Positions 22,540 to 31,182 of a stretch of DNA of 64,000 nucleotides are shown here, one piece after another. Made by a program: the position numbers and the translations under genes. The notes under the pieces are model-generated. The model searched no databases. It had not been told where the DNA came from and worked only from the letters and a program-made list of their open reading frames with translations. Numbering within the stretch: the first letter of the stretch is position 1; the number at the start of each line of letters is the position of its first letter. Source of the DNA: Pseudomonas flexibilis (GTDB lineage Bacteria > Pseudomonadota > Gammaproteobacteria > Pseudomonadales > Pseudomonadaceae); contig NZ_JRUD01000024.1 in NCBI RefSeq assembly GCF_000802425.1, forward strand, positions 1 through 64,000. The letters are read 5' to 3'.

Positions 22540-23136
22540 ATGAAGAAGATTCTTGTCGTCTATTACTCGATGTATGGCCATGTCGAACAGATGGCCGAGG
22601 CGGTGGCCGAAGGCGCGCGCAGCGTGTCGGGGGTCGAGGTGACGCTCAAGCGCGTGCCGGAAACCATGCCCGAGGACATCGCCCGCAAGGCGGGCGCCAA
22701 GCTCGACCAGGCGGCGCCGCTGGCCACGCCCCAGGAGCTGGCCGACTACGACGCCATCCTGTTCGGCAGCCCGACCCGCTTCGGCAACATGACCGCGCAG
22801 ATGCGCAATTTCCTCGACCAGACCGGCGGCCTGTGGGTGAAGGGCAGCCTGATCGGCAAGCTGGCCAGCGTGTTTACGTCCACCGGCACCGGCGGTGGTT
22901 CGGAGACCACCATCACCTCCTTCTGGCACACCCTGGCGCACCACGGAATGCTCATCGTCGGCCTGCCCTACAGCGCGCCCGAGCTCAACGACATCAGCGA
23001 ACTGCGTGGCGGCTCACCCTACGGCGCCGCCACGATTGCCGCCGCGGACGGCTCACGCCAACCGAGCAGCAAGGAACTGGCACTGGCGCGCTTCCAGGGT
23101 GAGCACGTGGCCCGGCTGGCCGTGCGCTTTACCTGA
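22540..23136 (+). CDS. wrbA: NAD(P)H:quinone oxidoreductase, WrbA type
   Basis: 198-residue flavodoxin-fold enzyme that reduces quinones by two electrons using NAD(P)H and FMN, limiting redox cycling. Seen in the sequence are the FMN phosphate loop [14 protein letters not shown] near the N-terminus, [20 protein letters not shown] around residue 80, and [11 protein letters not shown], all WrbA hallmarks. The ATG at 22540 gives the exact family length and has GGAG nine bases upstream; a GTG fifteen bases earlier does not. It forms a tetramer in known homologues. It is a single-gene unit, ending in a strong hairpin. Confidence 0.94.
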   Translation: MKKILVVYYSMYGHVEQMAEAVAEGARSVSGVEVTLKRVPETMPEDIARKAGAKLDQAAPLATPQELADYDAILFGSPTRFGNMTAQMRNFLDQTGGLWVKGSLIGKLASVFTSTGTGGGSETTITSFWHTLAHHGMLIVGLPYSAPELNDISELRGGSPYGAATIAAADGSRQPSSKELALARFQGEHVARLAVRFT

Positions 23137-23148
23137 CCCGTCGCTGAG

Positions 23149-23183
23149 GTTCGGACGCTCACGGCCCCCGGAAGCGTCCGAAC
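23149..23183. terminator. Bidirectional hairpin shared by wrbA and the DUF1328 gene
   Basis: GTTCGGACGCT (23149-23159) pairs perfectly with AGCGTCCGAAC (23173-23183) around a 13-base loop. It starts 12 bases after the wrbA stop, and its right part lies inside the last codons of the convergent DUF1328 gene. Confidence 0.65.
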
Positions 23184-23323
23184 AGGAAGGAAGCGACGAA
23201 CAGCACCAGGAAGATGATGAACAGGATCTTGGCGATCCCGGTGGCCGTCCCGGCGATGCCGCCAAAGCCGAGTACCCCGGCGATGATGGCGATGATCAGG
23301 AAGGTAATGGCCCAGCTCAGCAT
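23159..23323 (-). CDS. DUF1328 small membrane protein
   Basis: 54-residue protein made of two hydrophobic helices ([19 protein letters not shown] and [18 protein letters not shown]) with a short basic tail, exactly the size and pattern of the DUF1328/YtjA family. Inner-membrane location; the function is unknown, though relatives are often stress-responsive. The start at 23323 has GAGGA eight bases upstream; a longer version adds a polar, unconserved extension. Its C-terminal codons double as the wrbA terminator. Confidence 0.88.
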   Translation of the reverse strand: MLSWAITFLIIAIIAGVLGFGGIAGTATGIAKILFIIFLVLFVASFLFGRFRGP

Positions 23324-23367
23324 GGCGTATTCCTCGTGTTGACCCGATGGTGGGCGACTCAAGGCCG

Positions 23368-23604
23368 CTAGAACACCCAGCTCGGCGGCTGCGACCGTTC
23401 CAGCCTGGCCGGCCGACCTACCGGCAGTGTCTGCTGACGGGCCTGCCGGGTGTCTGTTGGATGGACCGCCGCTGCGTCCGGATGTGCCCCCGAGGCCGAC
23501 GGATGCCCGGCGTCCTTATGCGCGTCACCAGAGCCTTGCAGGATGCCCAGCATCGCCATCACCAGCAGAGCAGTCCCCGGCGAACACTTCTTGTGGTCAT
23601 GCAT
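23368..23604 (-). CDS. Small hypothetical protein
   Basis: 78-residue reading starting at [19 protein letters not shown] with GAGG about ten bases upstream. It shows one short hydrophobic stretch ([14 protein letters not shown]) after a polar N-terminus and then a polar tail rich in His, Ala, Pro and Arg. I recognise no family. It could be a membrane-anchored or exported peptide. It lies between two minus-strand genes with 44 and 110 bases of space, which leaves room for it. High-GC sequence makes chance frames of this size common. Confidence 0.45.
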   Translation of the reverse strand: MHDHKKCSPGTALLVMAMLGILQGSGDAHKDAGHPSASGAHPDAAAVHPTDTRQARQQTLPVGRPARLERSQPPSWVF

Positions 23605-23714
23605 CACTTCACACACCTCGCCTGACGCGGGAGCAGCCAATACGCCCACCCGCCACGCCTGTGAGCGTAGCCCGCCCACACCGCGACGCCGGCACAGCCT
23701 GTCGGGCGGTCGCC

Positions 23715-24533
23715 TTACATGGCCTCCTCGGCCTCAGGCGCTTCCACACCGGGTACCTGGGCAGCTGGGGCCAGCACCTGCAGCAGGGCTGCGGTTTCCG
23801 CATCCGGAACGCCGTCATGGCGCGAGGGTCGGTATTTCATCTGGAAGGCGGCCAGCACCTTGAGGGTCGCCTCGTCCAGCTCGCCATGCCGGGGCACGCG
23901 ATAGCCCAGGGTCGCCAGCCGCTGCTGGTACCAGGCAGGGGGTGGCAGGCCGACGGCGGCGAACAGGCGCTGGCGGATACCCACCTGGGCGTCGTCCGGC
24001 CAGGCGATCAGGCCTTCGGCAGCCAGGCGATACCAGGGGAACAGCGGGCCGGGGTCCACCTTGCGCTGCGGGGCGATATCACTGTGACCGACAATGCTGC
24101 CCGGCGGCAGCTCGTGGCGCGCCACCAGTTCCTTGAGCAGGCGGATCAGCACGTCGATCTGCGCGCGCGGATAGGGATGCCAGTGGCGGTTGCCATCGGC
24201 GTCCTCCTCATAGCCCGGGTTGACCAGTTCGATGCCCAGCGTGCTGGCGTTCAGCCAGGTGCGGCCCTGCCACTCGCTGTCACCGGCATGCCAGGCGCGC
24301 CGCTGTTCATCCACCAGGCGGTATACGGCAGGCGGCTCGGCACCAATCAGGTAGTGGGCGCTGACCTCACCCCGGGTCAGCAGTTCGAGGGAACGCGGCA
24401 GGTCGGTGGAGGTGTAGTGCAGCACGATGTACTGCACCCGGCTGCTTTGGGCCACGGAGCTCTGGCTGGTGTCGATGCGCAGCCCACCGCAGCCGGCCAG
24501 CACCAGCAACGCCAGGACGAGGATTGCCTTCAT
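23715..24533 (-). CDS. N-acetylmuramoyl-L-alanine amidase lipoprotein (AmpD/AmiD family)
   Basis: 272-residue zinc amidase that cuts the bond between muramic acid and the stem peptide. The signal peptide ends in the lipobox LVLAGC, so the protein is a lipoprotein, probably facing the periplasm from the outer membrane. Amidase_2 motifs are present: YIVLHYTS (first zinc histidine), STLGIELVNPG, and VGHSDIAPQRKVDPGPLFPW (second histidine, aspartate and lysine). A C-terminal peptidoglycan-binding region begins near residue 190. GGAG lies eight bases before the start. Expected roles are peptidoglycan recycling or scavenging. Confidence 0.9.
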   Translation of the reverse strand: MKAILVLALLVLAGCGGLRIDTSQSSVAQSSRVQYIVLHYTSTDLPRSLELLTRGEVSAHYLIGAEPPAVYRLVDEQRRAWHAGDSEWQGRTWLNASTLGIELVNPGYEEDADGNRHWHPYPRAQIDVLIRLLKELVARHELPPGSIVGHSDIAPQRKVDPGPLFPWYRLAAEGLIAWPDDAQVGIRQRLFAAVGLPPPAWYQQRLATLGYRVPRHGELDEATLKVLAAFQMKYRPSRHDGVPDAETAALLQVLAPAAQVPGVEAPEAEEAM

Positions 24534-24605
24534 GTCGCCGCTCCGTATCGCCTTGCCCGCCGTCGCGGTGCAGGCCTGGCGGGCCGTCGCGGGCCCGCCC
24601 AACGG

Positions 24606-25472
24606 TTATAGCCGATGTGCCGGGAAGCGCACGCGCGGCTGGGCCAGACGGTCCTGCGCGCGCACCAGTTGCAGTTCATAGCTGCCGCAGGCCTGGGTTT
24701 CCAGCAATACCTCGTGCACGGCGGCAGCGCAGAATTCGAAGGCCTGCAGCGGCTCGTCGCCCAGCAGCAGGCGCGCCAGGAACAGACCGGAGGTCAGATC
24801 GCCCACACCCACCGGCTGACGTGGGAAGGCCAGCAGCGGCCGGCGCAGCAGCCAGGCGTCCTGGGCAGTGACCAGCAGCATCTCGAAGTCCTCGGCGCAC
24901 TTGCCGGGGTAGTCCAGGTGCTTGACCAGCACCACACGCGGGCCGCGCGCCAGCAGGGCGCGGGCCATCGCCACGCAATCGGCCAGGGAGTCCGCCCGGC
25001 GGCCGAGGAAGCTGTCCAGCTCCAGCTGGTTCGGACACAGCAGGTCCGCCTCGCCGATCGCCTCCTCGAGCAGGAAATCGCTGACTTCCGGGGCGACGAT
25101 GCAGCCCTTCTGCGGATGCCCCATCACCGGGTCGCAAAGGTACAGCGCGCGCGGGTTGGCGGCCTTGATGCGGCGCACTACCTCGAGAATCGCCCGGCCC
25201 TGGTCGGCGCTGCCCAGGTAGCCGGACAGCACGGCGTCGCAGTTGCCCAGCTCGCCGATGTTGGCGATGCCGGCCACCAGTTGCGGAATCAGCGCGGGCG
25301 CCAGCACCTCGCCGGTCCACTGGCCGTACTGGGTGTGGTTGGAGAACTGCACCGTGTTGAGCGGCCAGACATTGACCCCCAGGCGGGCCATGGGAAACAC
25401 CGCCGCACTGTTGCCGGCATGACCGAACACGACATGGGACTGGATGGCCAGCAGGTGGGGCGTGCGTTTCAT
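24606..25472 (-). CDS. pdxY: Pyridoxal kinase PdxY
   Basis: 288-residue ribokinase-fold enzyme that phosphorylates pyridoxal to pyridoxal 5'-phosphate in the salvage pathway. PdxY features are visible: the start [21 protein letters not shown], the [13 protein letters not shown] segment, [10 protein letters not shown], and the catalytic-loop [15 protein letters not shown] carrying the aspartate base. The start at 25472 gives the standard length; an upstream extension of 19 residues is unconserved. The start is divergent from the DUF3301 gene, 110 bases away. Nearby PLP enzymes exist only at 53-57 kb, so no operon link is implied. Confidence 0.93.
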   Translation of the reverse strand: MKRTPHLLAIQSHVVFGHAGNSAAVFPMARLGVNVWPLNTVQFSNHTQYGQWTGEVLAPALIPQLVAGIANIGELGNCDAVLSGYLGSADQGRAILEVVRRIKAANPRALYLCDPVMGHPQKGCIVAPEVSDFLLEEAIGEADLLCPNQLELDSFLGRRADSLADCVAMARALLARGPRVVLVKHLDYPGKCAEDFEMLLVTAQDAWLLRRPLLAFPRQPVGVGDLTSGLFLARLLLGDEPLQAFEFCAAAVHEVLLETQACGSYELQLVRAQDRLAQPRVRFPAHRL

Positions 25473-25582
25473 CGAGGGGGTCCTGGAAATCGAGGCGGCG
25501 CAGTATCGCGCAAAACCGTGCCAGCGCAAACGCGGTGCTGCTTGCGGTAAGCTGGCGCGACTTCCCTGCCGGAGCCCGCCCC

Positions 25583-26005
25583 GTGTCCCTCGCCTCGATC
25601 TTCCTGCTGATGTGCGCCGGCACGGCCGCCGCCTGGCTCTGGCATGCCCATGGCGTGCGCGAGCGGGCGCTGCACGCGGTGAAGCAGCATTGCACGCGCC
25701 ATGATCTGCAGCTGCTCGACGACACCGTGGCCCTGCAGGGGCTGAAATGGCTGCCGGATGCCAACGGCCGCCGCCGTCTGGCCCGTCAGTACGCCTTCGA
25801 ATTCACCGTCACCGGCGAGCAGCGCCATCGCGGCAGCATTCGCATGTTCGGCCTGTACCCCGGCGGCATCCAGCTCGACCCCTACCCCTGCCCGCGCGCC
25901 GCCGAGGAGCCCGGCACCGTCCACGAGCAGACGCCGGAGGCACCGCGTGCCAGCCAGGGCCAGGTCATCCATCTGGAGCAATGGAAGCGCGAGCGCTCGC
26001 GCTGA
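25583..26005 (+). CDS. DUF3301 membrane-anchored protein
   Basis: 140-residue protein with one N-terminal membrane helix ([18 protein letters not shown]) and a cytoplasmic domain with the pattern [21 protein letters not shown], which I associate with DUF3301. The tail [16 protein letters not shown] is characteristic as well. Function unknown. I chose the GTG at 25583 with GGAG eight bases upstream, because the helix then starts at once; the ATG at 25535 adds a basic leader. It is convergent with the hydrolase gene. Confidence 0.8.
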   Translation: MSLASIFLLMCAGTAAAWLWHAHGVRERALHAVKQHCTRHDLQLLDDTVALQGLKWLPDANGRRRLARQYAFEFTVTGEQRHRGSIRMFGLYPGGIQLDPYPCPRAAEEPGTVHEQTPEAPRASQGQVIHLEQWKRERSR

Positions 26006-26082
26006 GCAGCGAACCTTGTGGGGTTGCACGAACCGGCGGCCAGAACAGCGCTGACCGCCCGACGAACGACACCGCCCCGCAG

Positions 26083-26109
26083 GGTGGTCAACGCCTCGCG
26101 TTGGCCACC
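26083..26109. terminator. Hairpin between convergent DUF3301 and hydrolase genes
   Basis: GGTGGTCAACGC (26083-26094) pairs with GCGTTGGCCACC (26098-26109) with one G-T mismatch around a CTC loop. It lies between two convergent genes and could serve both, though no T-run is present. Confidence 0.5.
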
Positions 26110-26135
26110 GCTGGACAGCGCCCGCCAGGTCGCCT

Positions 26136-27017
26136 TCAGTGGCCCAGCAGGTAATCCTGCACCAGCCGCGCCGTCGCCTGCGGGCGCTCCTGCATGAAGC
26201 AGTGACCACCCTCCACCGCCCGGGCCTGCACCTGGGGATTGAGGCGCGGCCAGCGGCGCGCCGAGTCGAGTACGAACGGGTAGCTGTCCTGGCCGTAGAT
26301 CAGCGTGCTGGGCGTGCGCACCTGGCGCAGCGCGCGCCACAGTCCCTTGGGCGCCGTACTGAATATTTCGGCTTCGCGGGTGGGATGACACTTGAGCTGC
26401 AGGCCACCCTCGGGGTGCGGCTTCATGGCGTTGTCCACATAGGCGATCAGCGCCGACTCATCCCAGTTCTTGAAGATGCCGCGCCCGCGCAGGCGGCTGC
26501 GCGCCTCGTCGGCGTCCGCCCAGTGGTTGCGCCGCGCGCGGGCGCGCTTGGCCTTGTCGTTGAGGCGATCGTAGAGGCCCAGCGCGCCGAGGACCTGCTT
26601 GAGGCGCAGCATGTTCGGCGTGAACAGCACCGGATCGAGCAGCACGGCGCGCTGGAACAGCGCCGGCTGGCGGGCCAGGATCAGGCTGCTGAGCACGCCG
26701 CCGAAGCTGTGGCCCAGGGCAAAGCGCGGCACCTCGCCGAACGCTGCACGACCGGCCTCGAAGGCCTCCACCGCCAGCTCGGCGCTGCGGTTCCAGCCCA
26801 CGAAGCGCCCGCCGTGGTCGCTGTCGCCGTGCCCCTGGGCGTCACTGATCCATAGGTCGAACTGCTCGGCCAGGTGGCGCAGCAGGGGCTCGTAGGCGCG
26901 GCCGCAGAAACCGTTGCCGTGCAGGAAGTGCAGCAGGGGCTTGCCGGACGGCGCGCTGTGCCAGCCGCGCAGGGTAAAGCCGGCGGAACAGGTGTGGGCC
27001 CAGGGTTGCAGATTCAT
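26136..27017 (-). CDS. Alpha/beta hydrolase
   Basis: 293-residue alpha/beta-hydrolase fold protein without a signal peptide. The oxyanion motif HGNGFCG lies near residue 33, the nucleophile elbow GHSFGG (serine in the centre) near residue 102, and the likely acid and histidine near YGQDSYPF and VEGGHCFMQERP. Substrate unknown; esterases and lactonases share this pattern. It is the last gene of the minus-strand run that starts with the TAXI-TRAP genes, 66 bases after the CobW-family gene, with a hairpin between. Confidence 0.88.
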   Translation of the reverse strand: MNLQPWAHTCSAGFTLRGWHSAPSGKPLLHFLHGNGFCGRAYEPLLRHLAEQFDLWISDAQGHGDSDHGGRFVGWNRSAELAVEAFEAGRAAFGEVPRFALGHSFGGVLSSLILARQPALFQRAVLLDPVLFTPNMLRLKQVLGALGLYDRLNDKAKRARARRNHWADADEARSRLRGRGIFKNWDESALIAYVDNAMKPHPEGGLQLKCHPTREAEIFSTAPKGLWRALRQVRTPSTLIYGQDSYPFVLDSARRWPRLNPQVQARAVEGGHCFMQERPQATARLVQDYLLGH

Positions 27018-27045
27018 AAGCGGTCTCTACTGCTGAGATGAACGG

Positions 27046-27062
27046 GGCCGCGAAACGCGGCC
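27046..27062 (-). terminator. Short hairpin between CobW-family and hydrolase genes
   Basis: GGCCGCG and CGCGGCC form a perfect seven-base-pair stem around AAA, 22 bases after the CobW-family stop on the minus strand. No T-run follows, so it is a weak terminator or a stabiliser. Confidence 0.4.
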
Positions 27063-27083
27063 TGGCATCTTAGCGGCAGCCGC

Positions 27084-28046
27084 TCATCCGGTGAATCGAC
27101 AGTCTTGGAACAGAGCGTTCAGCCGCTGTGAATCCTGCGCCTGGGCGAAGATCAGCTCGAGCCGCGAATCCCGCCGCCAGGCACTCGGCCGCAGGATCAG
27201 TTCGGCACCGTCCAGGGCATTGGCGGCGAACCACCCCTGCTCGCCCTGCATCACCAGCTTGGCGCGTCGCCACGGCAGGCTGGCCAGTTGCGTGCACAGT
27301 CGCGGCAGATCGAAGCGCTGGCTCGGGTGCCAGCGCCAGCCGATGCTCCAGCCCTCCTGTGCGTCGCGAACCTCGCACAGCGGCTGCGCTGGATCGCGCC
27401 ACAGCGCGCCGGCCGGCGCCGGGGCGGCATCCGGCCAGGCGGCAGCCGGCGTTTCCGGCAGCGGCGTGGTCGGCAACTCGGCCAGGGCGATCTGCCCCTG
27501 CTCGGTCCAGCGCAGCGGCGTGGCCGGCCAGCGCGCCGCCAGCGCCTCACGCTGGGCGGCCGAGAGGGCTTGCGCCTTGTTCAGGACCAGCAACCCGGCC
27601 TGCTCGAGCACCGCCGCCTGGCTGTCCGGCAGCGCCGCGCCGGTGGACAGTGCGGCGGCATCCAGCACCAGCACCAGCGGCTGCAGGTGCAGCACGCCGC
27701 GCCAGGGTGCCGCCGCCAACTGGCGCAGCAGCTCGGCCGGATGGCCGAGGCCGGACGGTTCGATGAACAGCCGCTGCGGCCGACTGCGGCGCAGCAAGCG
27801 CGCCAGACCGACCTGGAACGGCGCACCGCTGACGCAGCACACACAGCCGCCGGCCACCTCGGCCAGGGCGATGCCGTCTTCGCCGGTTTCCAGCAAGGCG
27901 GCATCCAGGCCGATGGCGCCGAATTCGTTGATCAGCAGCGCCCAGCGTTCCTCGACCGGCTTCTGGGCGAGCAACTGGCGCAGCAGGCTGGTCTTGCCGG
28001 CGCCCAGCGGGCCGGCAATCACATGGGTGGGGATCTGTTCGAGCAT
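27084..28046 (-). CDS. CobW/ZNG1-family GTPase (metal chaperone type)
   Basis: 320-residue G3E-family GTPase. The Walker A loop GPLGAGKT spans residues 12-19. The metal-binding CxCC motif (CVCC) is at 68-71, and the C-terminal CobW_C region starts near residue 220. Family members deliver zinc or cobalt to client enzymes. An oddity: the guanine-specificity motif reads NKAQ where the family usually has NKxD. Start 28046 is set by the P-loop position; a 66-residue upstream reading is unconserved. It follows the DUF3617 gene by 31 bases, probably in the same transcript. Confidence 0.88.
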   Translation of the reverse strand: MLEQIPTHVIAGPLGAGKTSLLRQLLAQKPVEERWALLINEFGAIGLDAALLETGEDGIALAEVAGGCVCCVSGAPFQVGLARLLRRSRPQRLFIEPSGLGHPAELLRQLAAAPWRGVLHLQPLVLVLDAAALSTGAALPDSQAAVLEQAGLLVLNKAQALSAAQREALAARWPATPLRWTEQGQIALAELPTTPLPETPAAAWPDAAPAPAGALWRDPAQPLCEVRDAQEGWSIGWRWHPSQRFDLPRLCTQLASLPWRRAKLVMQGEQGWFAANALDGAELILRPSAWRRDSRLELIFAQAQDSQRLNALFQDCRFTG

Positions 28047-28077
28047 GGCGCTATGGTGCGCCTTCGCGCGGCGGACG

Positions 28078-28611
28078 TCAGCCGTCCCGTGGCGCCAGGC
28101 TCCCGCAATCCGCGCCGAGCCAGCGGGCATGGGATTCCAGGCGGCCATGGCCGGGTCGGGTGGTGTGCAGCGCAAAACGTCCGTCGAGGCGGGTGACGAA
28201 CTCGCGCTCGCTGAGGAACTGCGTTTCACCCTCACCCTGGGCATCGCGGCAGTCGAAGGCGAAGCGCCACAGCCGCTCGCCGCGCGAGGTCAGCTGCGGG
28301 CGGCAGCCAGATCCCTGGGGCAGCACGAAGTCGGTGGTGCGCAGCCGGGCCTCGTCCAGGCACAGCTGCACCGCGCGCCCGGCCAGCTGCACGCCCTGGC
28401 GGGCCAACTGGTCCAGCAGCTGCTCGCGCTGCACGCCGGAGAGGTGCTCCAAACCCACCAGCAGGCGGTCCAGGTCGGGCAACGACTGGCCGTCGACCTC
28501 CAGGTTGCGCGGGGTGAACTCCCACAGCCCCGGCAGCAGCTCCATGGCCTGCGCGGTCAGCGATGAGCACAACAGTGCACCTGCCAACGGCAGGCGAAGC
28601 GAAGGGGGCAT
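28078..28611 (-). CDS. DUF3617 exported protein
   Basis: 177-residue exported protein with a signal peptide (LRLPLAGALLCSSLTAQA) and then the DUF3617 opening MELLPGLWEFTPRNLEVDG, where PGLWE is the family hallmark. Cysteines in LCLDEA, GSGCRPQL, FDCRDA and GADCGSL could form two disulfides in the periplasm. Function unknown. It follows the DUF1850 gene by 65 bases on the same strand, within the TAXI-TRAP neighbourhood. Confidence 0.82.
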   Translation of the reverse strand: MPPSLRLPLAGALLCSSLTAQAMELLPGLWEFTPRNLEVDGQSLPDLDRLLVGLEHLSGVQREQLLDQLARQGVQLAGRAVQLCLDEARLRTTDFVLPQGSGCRPQLTSRGERLWRFAFDCRDAQGEGETQFLSEREFVTRLDGRFALHTTRPGHGRLESHARWLGADCGSLAPRDG

Positions 28612-28676
28612 GCGGCGATCCTTGCGTGATGGATGCCGCAAAGCCTAGTCCAGCCACCGGCAGGTGCCAGGGAGCC

Positions 28677-29060
28677 CTACTGTCCGCAGGGCCAGACTTC
28701 GACCGCGGGACGCTCGTGGCGCGGCGGGCCGAGCCAGTCGGCCAGCGGCCGGCAGGCGCCGGCCTGGCACAGCTGGTAGTCGCCGGCCTCGGGGGTGCGC
28801 CCCAGGCGCAGCTGCGGCAAGACCGGCAGCTGCGGATGGTACTGCCAGCTGCCGTCACGCAGCACGGCACCGTCCGGCACTTCCATGCCGGCGCCGGTGC
28901 CGCGGATGCGCGCCGCGTCGAGCCGCAAGCCCTGCGGCGTGACGCGGTAATCCTCTTCCCAGCGGATCTTCTCGATGGTGTGGGTCCAGGCCAGGGTGAA
29001 CTCGGTGGTGGGCACTTCTGCCCACACCACCCCGGCCAGTCCCAGGCACAGACCGATCAT
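28677..29060 (-). CDS. DUF1850 protein coupled to the TRAP permease
   Basis: 127-residue protein with an N-terminal signal or anchor (MIGLCLGLAGVVWAEVP) and the DUF1850 pattern FTLAWTHTIEKIRWEEDYRV. It starts in an ATGA overlap with the permease stop (29057-29060), so translation is coupled and equal amounts are likely. DUF1850 proteins are known to sit beside TAXI-type TRAP genes. An accessory role at the periplasmic face of the permease is an inference from this. Confidence 0.85.
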   Translation of the reverse strand: MIGLCLGLAGVVWAEVPTTEFTLAWTHTIEKIRWEEDYRVTPQGLRLDAARIRGTGAGMEVPDGAVLRDGSWQYHPQLPVLPQLRLGRTPEAGDYQLCQAGACRPLADWLGPPRHERPAVEVWPCGQ

Positions 29061-31081
29061 GCGGCGATCGGCTGCGCCCGGCGCGCGCGCCACAGGTGCT
29101 GGGCGACCAGCAGGATGCCGAGGCCGAAGCCCAGCTGATCGCTGATCGGCAGCGCCAGCACCAGCGAGACGCCGGCGGCGAACGCGATCAGCCGTTCCCA
29201 CCAGGCCAGCGGCCGGCTGATGAAGCCCACCACGGCGAAGCTCCACAGGCCAATGGCGAAGGCGCCCTTGACGAACATGTAGATAATCGCTGCCAGGCTG
29301 TCGCCCTGCATCATCAGCGCCGGGTCATAGACCGCCATGAAGGGCACCACGAAGCCGGCGGCAGCGATGCGCACCGCCCACAGGCTGATCTTGAAGCCGC
29401 TGGCCCGGGCAATCGGCGCGGCCGCGAAGCAGGCCAGCGCCACCGGCGGGGTCAGGTCGGCCATCAGCCCGAAATAGAACACGAACATGTGCGAGACGAT
29501 CAGCGGCACGCCCAGGTCGAGCAGCGCCGGAGCGGCGATGGAGCTGGTGATGATGTAGTTGGGAATGGTCGGGATGCCCATGCCCAGCACCAGGCAGGTG
29601 ATCATGGTCAGCACCAGCGACAGGAACAGGTTGTTCTGCCCGATCGCCAGGATGTAGCCGGCGAAGGTGGTGGCGATACCGGTCAGCGACACCACGCCGA
29701 TGATCACCCCGACCAGGGCGCAGGCGATACCCACCGGCACCGCGTGACGCGCGCCTTCGGCCAGCGCGTGAACGCAGGTGCGCAGGGTTTCCCGGCCGCC
29801 CTTGACGAACCAGCAGGCCGCCACCAGCGCGGCGATCACCCCGAACACCACGCCGATGCCGAGCTTGAAGAAGCCGGCGCAGGCGATGCCCAGGGCGATC
29901 CAGAACAGGATGCGCAGCGTGTTGGACGAGACCCGCAGGATCAGGGCCGAGCCGAGGATGACGATGGCGGTCAGCGCCAGGCCGACGGTACCGGAGAACA
30001 TCGGCGTGAAGCCGGAGAACAGCAGGTAGACCAGCACCACCAGCGGAATCAGCAGGTACCAGCGCTGCTTGACCGCGTCCAGCGCGCTCGGACATTCGTC
30101 CTTGGGCAGGCCCTTGAGGCCGGCGCGCTTGGCTTCCAGGTGGACCATCCAGAACACCGCGCCGAAGTACAGCAGCGCCGGCAGCAGCGCGGCCTTGGCC
30201 ACCTCCACGTAGGGCACGTTGATGGTCTCGGCCATGATGAAGGCGACCGCGCCCATCACCGGCGGCATGATCTGGCTGCCCATGCTGGCCGTGGCTTCCA
30301 CCGCGCCGGCAAAGGCCGGCTTGTAGCCGAAGCGTTTCATCAGCGGGATGGTGAACTGGCCGGTGGTCACCACGTTGGCCACCCCGGAGCCGGTGATGGT
30401 GCCCATCAGCGCCGAGGACGCCACCGAGACCTTGGCCGGACCGCCGGTCTTGTGGCCGAACATGCCCATGGCGAAGTCGGTGAACAGCTTGATCATCCCG
30501 GCCTGCTCCAGGAAGGCGCCGAACAGGATGAACAGGAAAATGTAAGTGGCCGACACATAGGTCGGCGTGCCGTAGAGGCCTTCGGTGCCGAAGGACAACT
30601 GGTTGACGATCTGGTCGACGCCGTAGCCGCGGTGGGCCAGGTCGCCCGGCAGGTACTGGCCGAACAGACCGTAGGCCAGGAACAGCGTGCAGATCAGCGG
30701 CAGGGCGATACCCATCACACGCCGCGCGGCCTCGAACACCAGCACGATGAGCAACACGCCGACGGCCATGTCGGCAGGAGTCAGGTCACCGGAACGCTGA
30801 ATCAGGTCGGCCTCGAAATGCCACTGGTAGAACGCCGTGGCCATGCCCGCCAGGCCGAGCAGCCAGGCCAGCGGTTGCCAGGGGCGGCTGGCGCCACGTG
30901 CCGGGTAGGACAGGAAGATCAGCAGCAGCAGGAAGGCCACGTGGCCGGAACGCAGCACCTGGGTGGACACCGGGTGGAAGGCGGCGGTGATGATCTGGTA
31001 GGCGGAAAACAGCAGGGCGACATAGAACAACGTCTTCGGCCACTGGCTGGGGCTGACGTTCAGCCCTTGTTGCTCGCTCAT
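29057..31081 (-). CDS. TRAP transporter fused permease (TAXI type), second system
   Basis: 674-residue fused DctQ/DctM permease. It shares the DctM signatures of the first system: GVANVVTTGQFTIPLM near residue 240, SMGSQIMPPVMGAVAFIM, GMGIPTIPNYIITSS, and VFYFGLMADLTPPVALACFAA. It lacks the long C-terminal domain of the 850-residue protein. It works with the TAXI binding protein encoded 102 bases upstream and overlaps the DUF1850 gene by four bases. Control by the adjacent DctB/DctD pair is suggested by the sigma54 promoter. The substrate is not readable; a dicarboxylate or related acid is plausible. Confidence 0.92.
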   Translation of the reverse strand: MSEQQGLNVSPSQWPKTLFYVALLFSAYQIITAAFHPVSTQVLRSGHVAFLLLLIFLSYPARGASRPWQPLAWLLGLAGMATAFYQWHFEADLIQRSGDLTPADMAVGVLLIVLVFEAARRVMGIALPLICTLFLAYGLFGQYLPGDLAHRGYGVDQIVNQLSFGTEGLYGTPTYVSATYIFLFILFGAFLEQAGMIKLFTDFAMGMFGHKTGGPAKVSVASSALMGTITGSGVANVVTTGQFTIPLMKRFGYKPAFAGAVEATASMGSQIMPPVMGAVAFIMAETINVPYVEVAKAALLPALLYFGAVFWMVHLEAKRAGLKGLPKDECPSALDAVKQRWYLLIPLVVLVYLLFSGFTPMFSGTVGLALTAIVILGSALILRVSSNTLRILFWIALGIACAGFFKLGIGVVFGVIAALVAACWFVKGGRETLRTCVHALAEGARHAVPVGIACALVGVIIGVVSLTGIATTFAGYILAIGQNNLFLSLVLTMITCLVLGMGIPTIPNYIITSSIAAPALLDLGVPLIVSHMFVFYFGLMADLTPPVALACFAAAPIARASGFKISLWAVRIAAAGFVVPFMAVYDPALMMQGDSLAAIIYMFVKGAFAIGLWSFAVVGFISRPLAWWERLIAFAAGVSLVLALPISDQLGFGLGILLVAQHLWRARRAQPIAA

Positions 31082-31120
31082 GGAAAACTCCCGGAGACGG
31101 CGTGGAATCTAATGGGACGA

Positions 31121-31150
31121 CCAGTCCCCCGGCGGCTGCCGGGGGACTGG
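31121..31150 (-). terminator. Strong hairpin between second TAXI and permease genes
   Basis: CCAGTCCCCCGGC (31121-31133) pairs perfectly with GCCGGGGGACTGG (31138-31150) around a four-base loop, 33 bases after the TAXI stop. There is no T-run on the minus strand, so it more likely protects the binding-protein mRNA 3' end or slows polymerase than ends transcription fully. Confidence 0.6.
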
Positions 31151-31182
31151 GATGGCGGGCGCAACGCGCGCCGGGGACGCGC

